The notes: generated by a model from the letters alone, not told the origin. DNA of 64,000 bases from Clostridiaceae bacterium OM02-2AC (GCA_003481775.1 QULU01000018.1:1-64000), one strand, 5' to 3'. Shown: positions 7,487 through 20,305, counted from the first letter of the stretch. A program made the numbers and translations.

Positions 7487-9748
7487 CTATCTTAAGTTCC
7501 AGATGTCACGGTCATAATCCTCAATGGTACGTTTGCTGGAGAAGAAGGAGCTGCATGCGATATTGTGCAGCATTTTCTGTCCCCAAAGCTCTCGGTTTTC
7601 ATAATCCTTCAGCATCTGTTCCTTACATGCTATATACTCTCTGGTATCCAGCAGTGTCATGAACCAGTCCTTGTTCAGCAGCTCCTGATAGAAACGATGC
7701 AGTGATTCCTGATCTCCTGTCGCAAGCATCTCCTCACCGATTATATAATCCACCAGCTCCTGCAGCATAGCATCCTGTTCATAGTAATCCCGTGAACAAT
7801 AATCTGCCTTTTCATAATGTGCAATGACCTCTTCACTGCTCTTACCAAAGATATAAATATTATCCTCTTTCACCAGATCGGCAATCTCCACATTAGCACC
7901 ATCCCTGGTCCCCAGCGTCAGCGCACCGTTTAGCATAAACTTCATGTTTCCGGTTCCGCTGGCCTCCTTGCTTGCCAGCGAAATCTGCTCAGATATATCA
8001 CTTGCCGGAATGATGAGCTCCGCTTCACTCACATTGTAGTTTTCAATAAAGCAAACCTGCAGATACGGAGATACCTTGGCATCATGTGCGATGATATCCT
8101 GCAGACAGAGCAGCACATGAATGATATCCTTCGCGATCGTATAAGCAGGTGCAGCCTTAGCTCCGAAAATACAGGTGATCGGACGCATCGGCAGATTCCC
8201 CCTGCGGATTTCCTTCAGTTTATAAATAATCCACAGCGCATTCATCTGCTGCCGCTTGTATTCATGCAGGCGCTTGACCTGCGTATCAAAAATACTGTTG
8301 GGATTGATTGCCACCTTCTGCTTGTTTTGAATATGTGTACACCACTCCCGTTTCTTTTCCTGTTTAATTTCCTGCAGTCGTGCAATGACCTCCGCATCCT
8401 GAGCATAGGCATGCAGCTGTGCAAGGCGCTCATCCTGCCAGGTATCCATATGCAGCAGCTCCATCAGATACGTATACAGCTGTGTATTGCAGGCATGCAG
8501 CCAGCGTGTAAAGGTGATGCCATTGGTCTTGTTGTTAAATTTTTCGGGATACAGCGCATAAAAGGCATGCAGCTCGCTTTGCTTCAGTATCTCTGTGTGC
8601 AGCGCTGCAACCCCGTTGACGCTTTTCCCGAAATGAATATCCATATGTGCCATATGCATGCGATTGTCCGCATCGATCAATGCCACGGCAGCTGCACTGC
8701 TGCGCTGATCTGCTGCTGTATCCAGTGCCTGCAAAATGCCGCATAAATGCGGAACTACGGTTTCCAGATAGGACATCGGCCAGGTTTCCAGAGCCTCTGC
8801 CAGAATCGTATGATTGGTATACGCACACGTTTTTTCAACTATGCGCACCGCCTCCTTCATATGGATTCCCTCCTGCATCAGCTGATATATCAATTCCGGT
8901 ATGATCAGGGATGGATGGGTATCATTGATCTGAATCACGGCATGCTCATACAGCCTGTGCAGATCATGCCCCAGCTGCTTCTGCTCCTCCAGAATCATAT
9001 GTGCACCGCAGGCTACCATGAAATACTGCTGATAGATGCGAAGCAGTCTGCCCTGCTCATCACTGTCATCCGGATACAGAAACAGCGTCAGATTATGCTG
9101 AATATCCGTCTTGTCAAAATGGATTCCCTCCTTGACAATGGTTTCCTCTACGCTTTCCACGTCAAACAGATGCAGGCGGTTCTTTTTCCCATCGAAGCCG
9201 ATAACATCCATATCATAGCGTACCGGCTGCAGCGTACAGTCGGGAAGCTTTACCTGAAAATCAACCGGCACCTTTTCAAACCAGCTGACCGTGTTGTCGA
9301 TCCATGCATTTGGCAGCTCTGTCTGCTTATGATTATGAAAACGCTGCTCAAACAGACCGAAATGGTAATATAAGCCGATACCGTCGCCACACAGATTCAG
9401 CTCTGCTATGGAATCCAGAAAGCATGCGGCCAATCTTCCCAGTCCGCCGTTTCCAAGACTTGGCTCCTGCTCGATATCCTGTATTTCCTTCCATGTTCTT
9501 CCATATTCCGCGACGAGGGCCTTTACCTCGTTTAGTGCATGCATATGAATCAGATTGCTTGTCAGCATCTTTCCCAGCAAAAACTCCGCAGAAATATAAT
9601 ACAGCTTTCGCTCGGATACAATAGGCTCCATATTCGCCATCTGCTTACGCAGTGCGCTGTTGATTGCCTTGTATAGGGTTCTGGCAGTTGGCTTCTCACC
9701 GACTGCATCTCGTATATCCTGAATCAGTTCCTGTCTCATGAACGTCAT
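7487..9748 (-). CDS. glgP: Glycogen/maltodextrin phosphorylase
   Basis: 753 residues, slightly shorter than typical GT35 enzymes (about 800). Splits terminal glucose from alpha-1,4-glucans with phosphate, giving glucose-1-phosphate, using pyridoxal phosphate. The PLP site EASGTGNMKFMLNGAL with its lysine is present near residue 605, as are the active-site segments GNGGLGRLAACFLDS and NDTHPSLIIPEL. Start ATG 9748 follows AAAGGAGG. First gene of the glgP-malQ operon. A LacI-type palindrome lies just upstream at 9771. Confidence 0.96.
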   Translation of the reverse strand: MTFMRQELIQDIRDAVGEKPTARTLYKAINSALRKQMANMEPIVSERKLYYISAEFLLGKMLTSNLIHMHALNEVKALVAEYGRTWKEIQDIEQEPSLGNGGLGRLAACFLDSIAELNLCGDGIGLYYHFGLFEQRFHNHKQTELPNAWIDNTVSWFEKVPVDFQVKLPDCTLQPVRYDMDVIGFDGKKNRLHLFDVESVEETIVKEGIHFDKTDIQHNLTLFLYPDDSDEQGRLLRIYQQYFMVACGAHMILEEQKQLGHDLHRLYEHAVIQINDTHPSLIIPELIYQLMQEGIHMKEAVRIVEKTCAYTNHTILAEALETWPMSYLETVVPHLCGILQALDTAADQRSSAAAVALIDADNRMHMAHMDIHFGKSVNGVAALHTEILKQSELHAFYALYPEKFNNKTNGITFTRWLHACNTQLYTYLMELLHMDTWQDERLAQLHAYAQDAEVIARLQEIKQEKKREWCTHIQNKQKVAINPNSIFDTQVKRLHEYKRQQMNALWIIYKLKEIRRGNLPMRPITCIFGAKAAPAYTIAKDIIHVLLCLQDIIAHDAKVSPYLQVCFIENYNVSEAELIIPASDISEQISLASKEASGTGNMKFMLNGALTLGTRDGANVEIADLVKEDNIYIFGKSSEEVIAHYEKADYCSRDYYEQDAMLQELVDYIIGEEMLATGDQESLHRFYQELLNKDWFMTLLDTREYIACKEQMLKDYENRELWGQKMLHNIACSSFFSSKRTIEDYDRDIWNLR

Positions 9749-9770
9749 AAATTGCCTCCTTTATACAAAT

Positions 9771-9787
9771 ATGTAAGCGTTTATCAT
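9771..9787 (-). promoter_or_regulatory. Possible LacI/CcpA-family operator before glgP
   Basis: Reading ATGATAAACGCTTACAT on the minus strand, the CG-centred half-palindrome resembles LacI-family (CcpA or MalR) sites, with imperfect symmetry. It sits between a TAAAAT -10-like hexamer and the glgP start, a position suited to repression. The match is partial. Confidence 0.4.
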
Positions 9788-9931
9788 TTATCAATATTTT
9801 AACACAAATCAATAAGGAATACGTTAAGAATTTAAAAAAAGTACAGTTTTTTCAATTTTCTGTACATTTTCTTCATTTTTTTGTGAATTCTGTGGAATCC
9901 GCATCATGTTTATACCCGTTTGGTATGGAAA

Positions 9932-10543
9932 TCACAACGCTGCGTCCGCTTTCGCAAGATAAGCCTGCAGATATCCCTCTGCCATATGATAGATATAGCT
10001 TCGCATATCGATTTCCCCGTTTCGGATACACCAGTAATAGATGACACCACGACTCATAATCAGCAGTTCCTCCAGCAGCTTCTCGATATCCGTATTCGCT
10101 TTCAGACAGCGCTCCTTCACCGCACGCTGCAGCAGCAGCCGCAAGCCGTTTGGCAGTCCGCGCGCATTGGACGCAAAAAAAGCATTTCCATTATCAATCT
10201 GTGCCTTATATACATTTTTGATGCTGTCAATTCCCATCGTTTCCGCATAGCCGCACTGCTCACACAAATATTGTAAAATCGCTTCCAGCGGTGGCAACAG
10301 GCAGCAGGCAGGCAAGACATCGTTCATGAAGATAGCATCCACGTCTCGGTACAGCTCTACGATGATATCGGATTTCGTTTTAAAGTGATGATAGAAGGCA
10401 CCGACGGATATATCCGCCTCCCTGCAGATCATGGTAATGCTGAGCTCATCAAAGGTATGCTCCCGCAGCAGTCTGGTACATACAGCAAGGATATTGGCAC
10501 GCGTCTGCAGTGCCTGCTGCTTTCTGGTTTGTTTCTTCTCCAT
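9932..10543 (-). CDS. TetR-family transcriptional regulator
   Basis: 203 residues. The N-terminal HTH is typical (TRANILAVCTRLL then ITMICREADISVGAFYHHFKTKSDII, about residues 14-60). The C-terminal ligand domain is not recognisable to a specific ligand. Start ATG 10543 follows AGGAGGGCATTTGG. It is divergent from the oxidoreductase gene at 10772, and the region between carries two copies of an ACCGAATGC-type palindrome that this protein very likely binds, repressing the oxidoreductase and perhaps itself. Confidence 0.93.
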   Translation of the reverse strand: MEKKQTRKQQALQTRANILAVCTRLLREHTFDELSITMICREADISVGAFYHHFKTKSDIIVELYRDVDAIFMNDVLPACCLLPPLEAILQYLCEQCGYAETMGIDSIKNVYKAQIDNGNAFFASNARGLPNGLRLLLQRAVKERCLKANTDIEKLLEELLIMSRGVIYYWCIRNGEIDMRSYIYHMAEGYLQAYLAKADAAL

Positions 10544-10643
10544 CCAAATGCCCTCCTATGTGAAGTATGACGCCAGCATGTGTTGCAGCACGGACGCTTT
10601 TCCAGGCGCTTTTTTATACTGTCCTTCACTCGATTTCCAGATG

Positions 10644-10672
10644 ATTATACCACACCTCCCACATACATACAA
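10644..10672 (-). promoter_or_regulatory. Promoter of the TetR gene
   Basis: On the minus strand TTGTAT (10667-10672) and TATAAT (10644-10649) are spaced by 17 bases. Confidence 0.65.
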
Positions 10673-10680
10673 ATCCTTTC

Positions 10681-10696
10681 ACCGAATGCGTTCTGT
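10681..10696. promoter_or_regulatory. TetR operator O1 (imperfect palindrome)
   Basis: ACCGAATGCGTTCTGT, matching O2 at 10744 in 14 of 16 positions. It lies between the -35 elements of the two divergent promoters. Confidence 0.7.
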
Positions 10697-10700
10697 GGTA

Positions 10701-10729
10701 TTGACAACGCTTACATTGCCTGTTAGAAT
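10701..10729 (+). promoter_or_regulatory. Promoter of the oxidoreductase gene
   Basis: TTGACA (10701-10706), 17-base spacer and TAGAAT (10724-10729): close to the sigma-A consensus. A promoter this strong flanked by operators suggests tight repression in the absence of inducer. Confidence 0.85.
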
Positions 10730-10743
10730 GAAATTAGATATTG

Positions 10744-10759
10744 ACCGAATGCATTCGGT
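10744..10759. promoter_or_regulatory. TetR operator O2 (perfect palindrome)
   Basis: ACCGAATGCATTCGGT is a perfect 16-base palindrome, placed between the -10 element and the AAGGAGG ribosome binding site of the oxidoreductase gene. Confidence 0.85.
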
Positions 10760-10771
10760 AAGGAGGACTTT

Positions 10772-12757
10772 ATGACACATCATCGAGAATTGTTTCAACC
10801 GACAAGCATTGGATCCTGTACGATAAAAAACAGGATTTCCATGGCACCGATGGGACCTGTCGGATATGCGGATTCCTTCGGCGGATTCAATCAGCGGCTG
10901 CAGGACTATTACGTTGAGCGTGCAAAAAACAACGTTGGTCTGATTATCACCGGAATCTGCTCTGTCGATATGAGTATCGAGGGCATCCCTGCTAACGGAC
11001 TGCCATGTCCGACAAGCAATCCGCTGGCTTTCATTCACAGCACCTATAGCATGAACGACCGCATCCATGCACATGGCTCTAAGATTTTTTTACAGCTGAC
11101 CGGCGGTCTGGGGCGCAGTGCCCTGCCCGGCTTTACGGCAAAGCATATCGCACCAAGTGAAAATACCAATCGTTTTGACCCGCGTATTACACACCGTGAA
11201 ATGACCAAAGAGGAAATCATGAACCTGATCAAACGCTTTATCGAATCTGCGGCGATTGCGAAAAAGGCAGGCTTTGACGGTGTGGAAATCCATGCGGTTC
11301 ACGAGGGCTATCTGCTGGATCAGTTTGCGATTGCTTTATTTAATAAACGCAGTGATGAATTCGGCGGTTCTCTGGAAAACCGTCTGCGTGTTGCTACGGA
11401 GATTGTCAAGGGAATTAAAAAGGTTTGCGGACCTGACTTTCCTGTATCGTTGCGCTACAGTCTGAAGAGCTGTATGAAGGGACTTCGTCAGGGAGGTCTG
11501 CCGCAGGAGGAGTACGAAGAGGCCGGAAAGGATATCGAGGAAGGCATTGAAGCAGCGAAAATACTGGTTCAAGCCGGCTATGATGCATTGAATGTTGATG
11601 CGGGAACCTATGATTCCTGGTACTGGAATCATCCGCCAATGTATTTTGAAGATGGCATGTACCGCGAATTTGGAAAGATTCTGAAAAAAGAGGTCAGCGT
11701 ACCGATCATTCTGGCAGGACGAATGGATGATCCGGATATGGCTGTGGCAGCATTGCAGGATTGCTGTGATATCATCAGCTATGGCCGTCCGCTGCTGGCA
11801 GATGCTGAATTCGCAGAAAAGGTCAGAACCGGAAGAACAGACGAAATCCGGCCATGTCTGGGCTGTCACGAGGGATGTCTGGGAAGAATTGCCAATGGTC
11901 CGATTTGCTGTGCAGTAAATCCGGCCTGCGGACGAGAGGAAATTTACGGTATCTCTGCAGCCTGTACAAAGAAAACCGTACTCGTCATCGGCGGCGGTGT
12001 TGCAGGGCTGGAAACAGCACGGGTTTGTGCTCTCAGGGGACATTCCGTCATTCTGTGTGAAAAAAGCGATCAGCTGGGAGGTAACCTGATTCCCGGCGGA
12101 GTACCGCATTTTAAACGCTATGACCGCAAGCTGATCTCCTATTACAAGCGACAGCTGGAGCTGCTGCAGGTCGATGTCCGCTATCATCATGAGGTTACCC
12201 CGGATACCATCGACAGCTATCATGCGGATGTCATTGTATGTGCCAGCGGTTCAACACCAAGACATATGGAGGTTGAAGGACCTCTGCAGGTTGCGAGTGC
12301 AGATGAGGTGCTGCTGGGACAGAAGAACATCCGTGGCAATGTTGTCATCATCGGTGGCGGACTTGTCGGCTGTGAAACAGGAATCTGGCTGGCACAGCAG
12401 GGCAGCCATGTCACAGTTGTAGAAATAGCGGATGACATTCTGGGTGGAGCTGGTGCTCTGCCGCATATGAATCACTTCATGCTGGAGGATCTGATCACCT
12501 ACCACAAGATCGATGTGCACACCAAATCCAGCGTTGTGAAATCTAGCGATGAGGGCGTTGTCATTTCCACGCCACAGGGTGAAAAGCTGCTGCCTGCGGA
12601 TGGCATCATCACCTCCATCGGCTACGTTGCAAATAATAGAATTTATGAGGAATTGAAGGATATGGACATTCCGGTATACAATATCGGAGACTCCAACCGG
12701 GTACACAATATTATGTATGCCATCTGGGATGCCTACGAGCTTGCCAGAAACATCTGA
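10772..12757 (+). CDS. Old yellow enzyme family NADH:flavin oxidoreductase (2,4-dienoyl-CoA reductase type)
   Basis: 661 residues with the three-part layout of FadH and BaiCD-like enzymes: an FMN TIM barrel (about 1-365), a 4Fe-4S site with cysteines in CLGCHEGCLGR and the following CCAVNPACG, then FAD and NAD(P) Rossmann modules (VLVIGGGVAGLETA and VVIIGGGLVGCETG). Such enzymes reduce activated C=C bonds of enoyl-CoA, enones or bile-acid intermediates. The true substrate cannot be read from sequence. It is controlled by the adjacent TetR and its two operators, which suggests induction by the substrate or a xenobiotic. Followed by a strong hairpin at 12771. Confidence 0.92.
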   Translation: MTHHRELFQPTSIGSCTIKNRISMAPMGPVGYADSFGGFNQRLQDYYVERAKNNVGLIITGICSVDMSIEGIPANGLPCPTSNPLAFIHSTYSMNDRIHAHGSKIFLQLTGGLGRSALPGFTAKHIAPSENTNRFDPRITHREMTKEEIMNLIKRFIESAAIAKKAGFDGVEIHAVHEGYLLDQFAIALFNKRSDEFGGSLENRLRVATEIVKGIKKVCGPDFPVSLRYSLKSCMKGLRQGGLPQEEYEEAGKDIEEGIEAAKILVQAGYDALNVDAGTYDSWYWNHPPMYFEDGMYREFGKILKKEVSVPIILAGRMDDPDMAVAALQDCCDIISYGRPLLADAEFAEKVRTGRTDEIRPCLGCHEGCLGRIANGPICCAVNPACGREEIYGISAACTKKTVLVIGGGVAGLETARVCALRGHSVILCEKSDQLGGNLIPGGVPHFKRYDRKLISYYKRQLELLQVDVRYHHEVTPDTIDSYHADVIVCASGSTPRHMEVEGPLQVASADEVLLGQKNIRGNVVIIGGGLVGCETGIWLAQQGSHVTVVEIADDILGGAGALPHMNHFMLEDLITYHKIDVHTKSSVVKSSDEGVVISTPQGEKLLPADGIITSIGYVANNRIYEELKDMDIPVYNIGDSNRVHNIMYAIWDAYELARNI

Positions 12758-12768
12758 TACAGTATAGA

Positions 12769-12797
12769 GAAAAACGGGTCAATGCGACCCGTTTTTG
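12769..12797. terminator. Bidirectional terminator
   Basis: AAAACGGGTC (12771-12780) and GACCCGTTTT (12786-12795) form a perfect 10-base-pair stem with A and T runs on either side, serving the converging oxidoreductase and ZIP genes. Confidence 0.9.
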
Positions 12798-12835
12798 CTA
12801 TTTTCTTGACCCTAATAATAATTTAGATTTCCGCT

Positions 12836-13633
12836 TTATCCCAAAGCGACATCCATGATCATCATAATCAGAAACCCGATCATGACACCGTAGGTTCCGG
12901 CATGGGAATGCGCATCCAGATTTGCTTCCGGAATCAGCTCCTCCACCACCACATAGATCATGGCACCAGCCGCAAAGGACAGCAGCCAAGGCATAGCTAC
13001 CGTAGCCCCGCCGACGATTGCAACCGTAGCAATACCCGCAATCGGTTCGACGATACCGCTCAATGCACCATACAGAAACGATTTCGCACGGGAGCAGCCC
13101 TCCTTGTACAGCGGTAAGGAAATGGCAGCACCCTCTGGAAAATTCTGCAGGCCGATTCCGATGGCCAGTGCGATAGCGGCAGCCAGCGTTGTAGAGGCTC
13201 CTGCTGATGTGGATAAAGCAAAGGACAGACCGACTGCCATGCCCTCAGGAATGTTATGCAGTGTAACGGCAAAGACCAGCATCGTCGTTCTCTTCAAGGA
13301 ACTCTTCGGACCCTCGGGAACATCACTTCCCGGATGCAGATGCGGCAATGCCTTGTCCAGCGCCAGCAGAAACAGACCGCCTAATACAAAGCCGCCGCCT
13401 GCCGGCAGCCATTCCGGCATTCCCAGCTCCTTTGCCTGCTCCATGCTGGGAATCAACAGGCTCCAGACGGAAGCCGCAATCATCACACCTGCCGCAAAGC
13501 CGAGAAAGGCGGACTGCATCCCCTGCTTCATTTCCTTGCGAATCAAAAATATTGTCGCTGCACCCAGTGCGGTCATCAAAAACGTAAACCCGGTTCCAAT
13601 AGCCGCCAGTATATATGGATTTGTAATTGTCAT
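12836..13633 (-). CDS. ZIP-family metal ion transporter
   Basis: 265 residues from ATG 13633, which has AGAGGGTGA upstream; a longer frame to 13699 has no RBS. About eight membrane segments. The metal-binding helices carry the family signatures LHNIPEGMAVGLSFA and GLQNFPEGAAISLPL, with the cytoplasmic loop containing HLHPGSD. Members import zinc, and some carry manganese or iron. A TATAAT -10 lies at 13670-13675 on the minus strand. No metal-regulator site was recognised. Confidence 0.93.
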   Translation of the reverse strand: MTITNPYILAAIGTGFTFLMTALGAATIFLIRKEMKQGMQSAFLGFAAGVMIAASVWSLLIPSMEQAKELGMPEWLPAGGGFVLGGLFLLALDKALPHLHPGSDVPEGPKSSLKRTTMLVFAVTLHNIPEGMAVGLSFALSTSAGASTTLAAAIALAIGIGLQNFPEGAAISLPLYKEGCSRAKSFLYGALSGIVEPIAGIATVAIVGGATVAMPWLLSFAAGAMIYVVVEELIPEANLDAHSHAGTYGVMIGFLIMMIMDVALG

Positions 13634-13675
13634 AAAATCACCCTCTTCTCTATTATTGTAGCTGTCTTTATTATA

Positions 13676-14077
13676 AAGGATACACTTTCTTTTCGCCATT
13701 CATATGTCTCGGAAATCTTGTGATTCATTTTAAAACGCTTACTTATGCTGTATTTCCCTCGTATTCACATAAGAATACAAAAGCTATGCATACTGCTTTG
13801 ACTGTCTGAAAGCATGTGGAATCACCTACCCCCTAATCATTTGCTTTATGACATATAGGCAGGCTCCACTTGGATGGCATCATAAACTTATGATCGTTCA
13901 TCGCTCACTGGCTAACTTCTGAGAGACCCCGCACATACACCAAGAAATACTATGGCTATCAATTCCCCACAGCCTACTTTCCCCTTATGATTTTGCAGTA
14001 TACCGATTTCCTTTATGCAAAAGCAATGGATCGTAACACCCGCTCCAACAGAAAATAAAAAGCTTGGCAGAAAACGC
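13676..14077. other. Long intergenic stretch without a gene
   Basis: About 400 bases between the ZIP gene promoter and the bgl promoter. No frame with a ribosome binding site, no repeat copy and no convincing hairpin was found. Confidence 0.4.
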
Positions 14078-14082
14078 TTGCA
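14069..14082 (+). promoter_or_regulatory. Possible cre site (CcpA) at the bgl promoter
   Basis: AGAAAACGCTTGCA matches 12 of 14 positions of the TGWNANCGNTNWCA-type consensus and overlaps the -35 element at 14078. Catabolite repression of a beta-glucoside operon is expected. Confidence 0.5.
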
Positions 14083-14106
14083 AAAAAAAATTCAGTATGT
14101 TAGTAT
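14078..14106 (+). promoter_or_regulatory. Promoter of the beta-glucoside operon
   Basis: TTGCAA (14078-14083), 17-base spacer, TAGTAT (14101-14106). Confidence 0.7.
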
Positions 14107-14114
14107 CTGTATGT

Positions 14115-14145
14115 GGGTAGTTATTACGTCATGGTAAGCTAAACC
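14115..14145 (+). promoter_or_regulatory. Ribonucleic antiterminator (RAT) site 1
   Basis: The stretch starts GGGTAGTTATTAC and ends AAGCTAAACC, matching the two conserved ends of BglG/LicT RAT elements. Its last bases (ACC) are the first bases of the terminator stem at 14143, so binding of the antiterminator would prevent the terminator from forming. Confidence 0.8.
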
Positions 14146-14199
14146 TACAGATATGCAAGTAGTTTTTTGGGACATTTGTATATGTGTAGGTTTTTTTTA
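14143..14199 (+). terminator. RAT-controlled terminator before bglG
   Basis: ACCTACAGATATGCAA pairs with TTGTATATGTGTAGGT over 16 positions (one mismatch, one G-U), followed by eight T. Confidence 0.85.
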
Positions 14200-14217
14200 T
14201 TGAAAGAAGGGTATGAA

Positions 14218-15057
14218 ATGAAAATACATAAGGTGATTAACAACAATATTGTCATCGTTCTGGACGCAGCAGAAAAAGAGCTGATTCTCATGGGACGCGG
14301 CATCGGATTCAAAAAGCATCCGGGTGATCAATTTGATGAACGCATGATTGAAAAGAAATTCACGATGGCCTCAAAAGAGCAAAGCGGTCACCTTAGTGAT
14401 CTGCTAAATGAGATTCCCCTTCAGGAAATGGATGCGGCTGTAACCATTATGGAAACAGCGCTGCAAAAGCTAAACAAAAAGCTCAATGAAGGTACCATCA
14501 TCTCACTTAGCGATCACATCCATACCTCCATTGAACGCAGCAAGGACAACATCTTTGTCAAAAATGTTCTGCTGTGGGAAATCAAAAAGTTTTATCCGGA
14601 GGAATATCAGATTGGCAAAACCGCACTGCATATCATTCAGGAGAAGACCGGAATCCTGCTGCCAGAGGATGAGGCTGGTTTTATTGCCCTGCATATCGTG
14701 AATGCGCAAATGGAGGATTCTGTCGGAGATATGTATGGATTGACAAAGGTCATGCAGGAAATCATCCACATCATTAAGTATACCTGTCGGGTGTCCTTTG
14801 ATGAGGAATCTGTATACTATTACCGTTTCATCACCCATCTGAAATTTTTTGCACAGCTGCTTCTGACACATACCACCTGCCATGAGGAGGGCAATGATAA
14901 GCTGCTGGAGGTCGTGCGGGAGCAATATCAGGAATCCTATCAGTGCGTCCGCAAAATCACGGATTTCATTGTTCGCAATTATGATTACTGCCTGTCCGGT
15001 GAGGAACAGCTGTATCTGACGATTCACATCGAACGAATTGTTAAAAAATCAAAGTAA
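14218..15057 (+). CDS. bglG: BglG/LicT-family transcriptional antiterminator
   Basis: 279 residues from ATG 14218; GAAAGAAGGG precedes it, and the upstream in-frame ATGs lie within or next to the terminator. The RNA-binding CAT domain (about 1-55) starts MKIHKVINNNIVIVLD, followed by two PRDs with histidines such as LSDHIHTSIERS and ALHIVNAQ. PTS phosphorylation of these histidines sets activity. It binds RAT1 upstream of itself and probably RAT2 before the PTS gene, so it should autoregulate and turn on the operon when beta-glucosides are transported. Confidence 0.95.
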   Translation: MKIHKVINNNIVIVLDAAEKELILMGRGIGFKKHPGDQFDERMIEKKFTMASKEQSGHLSDLLNEIPLQEMDAAVTIMETALQKLNKKLNEGTIISLSDHIHTSIERSKDNIFVKNVLLWEIKKFYPEEYQIGKTALHIIQEKTGILLPEDEAGFIALHIVNAQMEDSVGDMYGLTKVMQEIIHIIKYTCRVSFDEESVYYYRFITHLKFFAQLLLTHTTCHEEGNDKLLEVVREQYQESYQCVRKITDFIVRNYDYCLSGEEQLYLTIHIERIVKKSK

Positions 15058-15127
15058 TTCCGCTTCATACCAGAAGCTGGATATAGATTACAGAAAGGAG
15101 GGTCGTACAGTACAAGCAGCACATTTT

Positions 15128-18620
<3,493 letters not shown>

Positions 18621-18784
18621 TAAGCATTGTATGCTCCGGGTATCTGCAAGCGAGCGGTAAGGTATTCCAGAGTACACCGTTGTATTCCAAAAAAATCAAT
18701 GCAGGGCTTCTATAACCTCCAATCCCCTTGCCCAGACAGACAGCATAGCCATTGCAAGCTGTAAAAGCTCAACCATAAGGCAAA

Positions 18785-18858
18785 ATAAAAGGTAATCCAA
18801 GCTATTGTATATCAATAGGAATTCGGATTACCTTTTTCATAAACGCCGTAAGCTGAAA
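18785..18858 (-). repeat. Palindromic intergenic repeat, copy 2
   Basis: In reverse orientation to copy 1. AAAAGGTAATCC (18787-18798) pairs with GGATTACCTTTT, and an inner CTATTG/CAATAG stem closes on TATAT. Read on the minus strand it carries GGCGTTTATGAAAAAGGTAATCC like the other copies. On the plus strand the stem is followed by TTTTT and could terminate the bgl operon. Confidence 0.7.
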
Positions 18859-18916
18859 ATAACTTCATTTCGCACTTGCTTTCCTCACGACATATTCTGT
18901 ATGCAGCGAAAAAACG

Positions 18917-19414
18917 CTAAGCATGCTTCTCTGCCATAGCAAAGTGATAGGACAGCAAATCCTTTAACAGCTCGATGGAAGCATTCATCTGATCCTCATC
19001 CATCGTCTGTATGATCTTGAAATTTTTCAGCAGCATGCTCTCATCCAGCTGATACTCCTTACTCAGATACCTCGCCCACTTATCGGCATCCTCCATCTGC
19101 TTCATGGCAAGCACGCCTTCACTGACGATAACACAGTGGAAATCACCGCGCTGTACCGGAACCGCCCATTTGATCAGACCGGCATGACAGGAATACACAC
19201 ACTCATGATCAATTTTTCTCGCATTCTCATACGTTTCCTCTGTACATTCTTCACATTTTTTCAAAGCCTTACTGCTGGATTTCAAGCACTTACAGAAATA
19301 ATTCTTCTCCGAAGCACTCTGAATCACGGTATTGTCATACACAACATAGCTGCGCAAGCCGGTGATATTTTGATAATCCTTTAAGGCATGTTTGATGATT
19401 TCTTTTGTTTCCAT
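18917..19414 (-). CDS. Stand-alone PocR ligand-binding domain protein
   Basis: 165 residues that are essentially one PocR sensory domain (a PAS-like domain that binds small organic ligands in regulators such as PocR). Conserved cysteines lie in NYFCKCLKSS, KKCEECT and the YSCHAGL motif. No HTH, kinase or membrane segment is attached. Start ATG 19414 is preceded by GGGAG. Neighbours give no clear pathway. It may sense a metabolite and act on another protein. Confidence 0.75.
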   Translation of the reverse strand: METKEIIKHALKDYQNITGLRSYVVYDNTVIQSASEKNYFCKCLKSSSKALKKCEECTEETYENARKIDHECVYSCHAGLIKWAVPVQRGDFHCVIVSEGVLAMKQMEDADKWARYLSKEYQLDESMLLKNFKIIQTMDEDQMNASIELLKDLLSYHFAMAEKHA

Positions 19415-19497
19415 TATCCATACTCCCTTTTCTATTGTTTATATAGTACAATAGTAGCATACTTCAGGAAAAACTTCTACAGGAAGGTGAAGAAATA

Positions 19498-20172
19498 TCA
19501 TCCTTTTGTAAACGTTTCCAGCTCCTGAAATCCCAGCCAGATCTGCATAGATTTTATGCTTGCAATCTCTGAATTTCGCAGCTGTGTAAAGACAGTGTTA
19601 TCCTTCCAGAAATGCATTGGTATTAAAACATCGCATGAGGCATATTGAAGAAAAGCCCGTACTCCCTTCAGCGCACGCTCTTTCAATCGGGGATCAACCG
19701 GTACAAAGGCGACGTCAAAATGCATCCCTTGTATGCTTTGCAGCTCCCGGAAATAGCGCTCCTTCATCTCTGCACTCTCCTGCGGCGTATCCTCATCACC
19801 CCAATCCCACCAGTTGAGATCACCGGCATGATAGATACAGCTCCCCTGAACACGCACCAAAAAAGCAACACCCGCATCCGTGGAAGCAAGCGTGCGAAGC
19901 TTCAAATCATCCACCGTATAGCACTGTCCTGCTTCTACCTGTATATGGGGATGTGCAGTTACAATATCACTTGATAACATCCATGTAGTCTGCGTATGCT
20001 TCAGCTTAAAAATCCTGTTGCTGTAGTGATCGGCATGCACATGACTGGCAAACACATACAATGGCTTATCCTCTTTCAGCTTTGGCAGCTTCCCCCTGTA
20101 ATAGTCAAACAGCAGATAACAGCAATCCAGCTCTACCAGAAAACAGCTGTGTGTAATATAGGTTATGTTCAT
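19498..20172 (-). CDS. MBL-fold metal-dependent hydrolase
   Basis: 224 residues from ATG 20172, with AGAGGGG upstream; a longer frame to 20274 lacks an RBS. The metal-binding motif SHVHADHYS (HxHxDH) is present near residue 50, and further ligands are likely in IYHAGDLNWWD and PMHFW. It resembles UlaG/YtnP-like small hydrolases. Substrate unknown. The gene is divergent from the flavin reductase gene. Confidence 0.85.
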   Translation of the reverse strand: MNITYITHSCFLVELDCCYLLFDYYRGKLPKLKEDKPLYVFASHVHADHYSNRIFKLKHTQTTWMLSSDIVTAHPHIQVEAGQCYTVDDLKLRTLASTDAGVAFLVRVQGSCIYHAGDLNWWDWGDEDTPQESAEMKERYFRELQSIQGMHFDVAFVPVDPRLKERALKGVRAFLQYASCDVLIPMHFWKDNTVFTQLRNSEIASIKSMQIWLGFQELETFTKG

Positions 20173-20305
20173 CAACCGATCCCCTCTTTCCATAAGGCTA
20201 TCATAATGCACAACGTGCAGCTTTGCAAGTGGGAAACCCAACGTATTCAACTTGTAAAAGGAAACTGCATACACTATAATAATGGAAAAGAAAGGATCTG
20301 ATACT

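Noticed and set aside
11336..12223. 295-codon frame opposite the oxidoreductase
   Set aside because: Overlaps a clearly conserved gene, no RBS, composition of a shadow frame.
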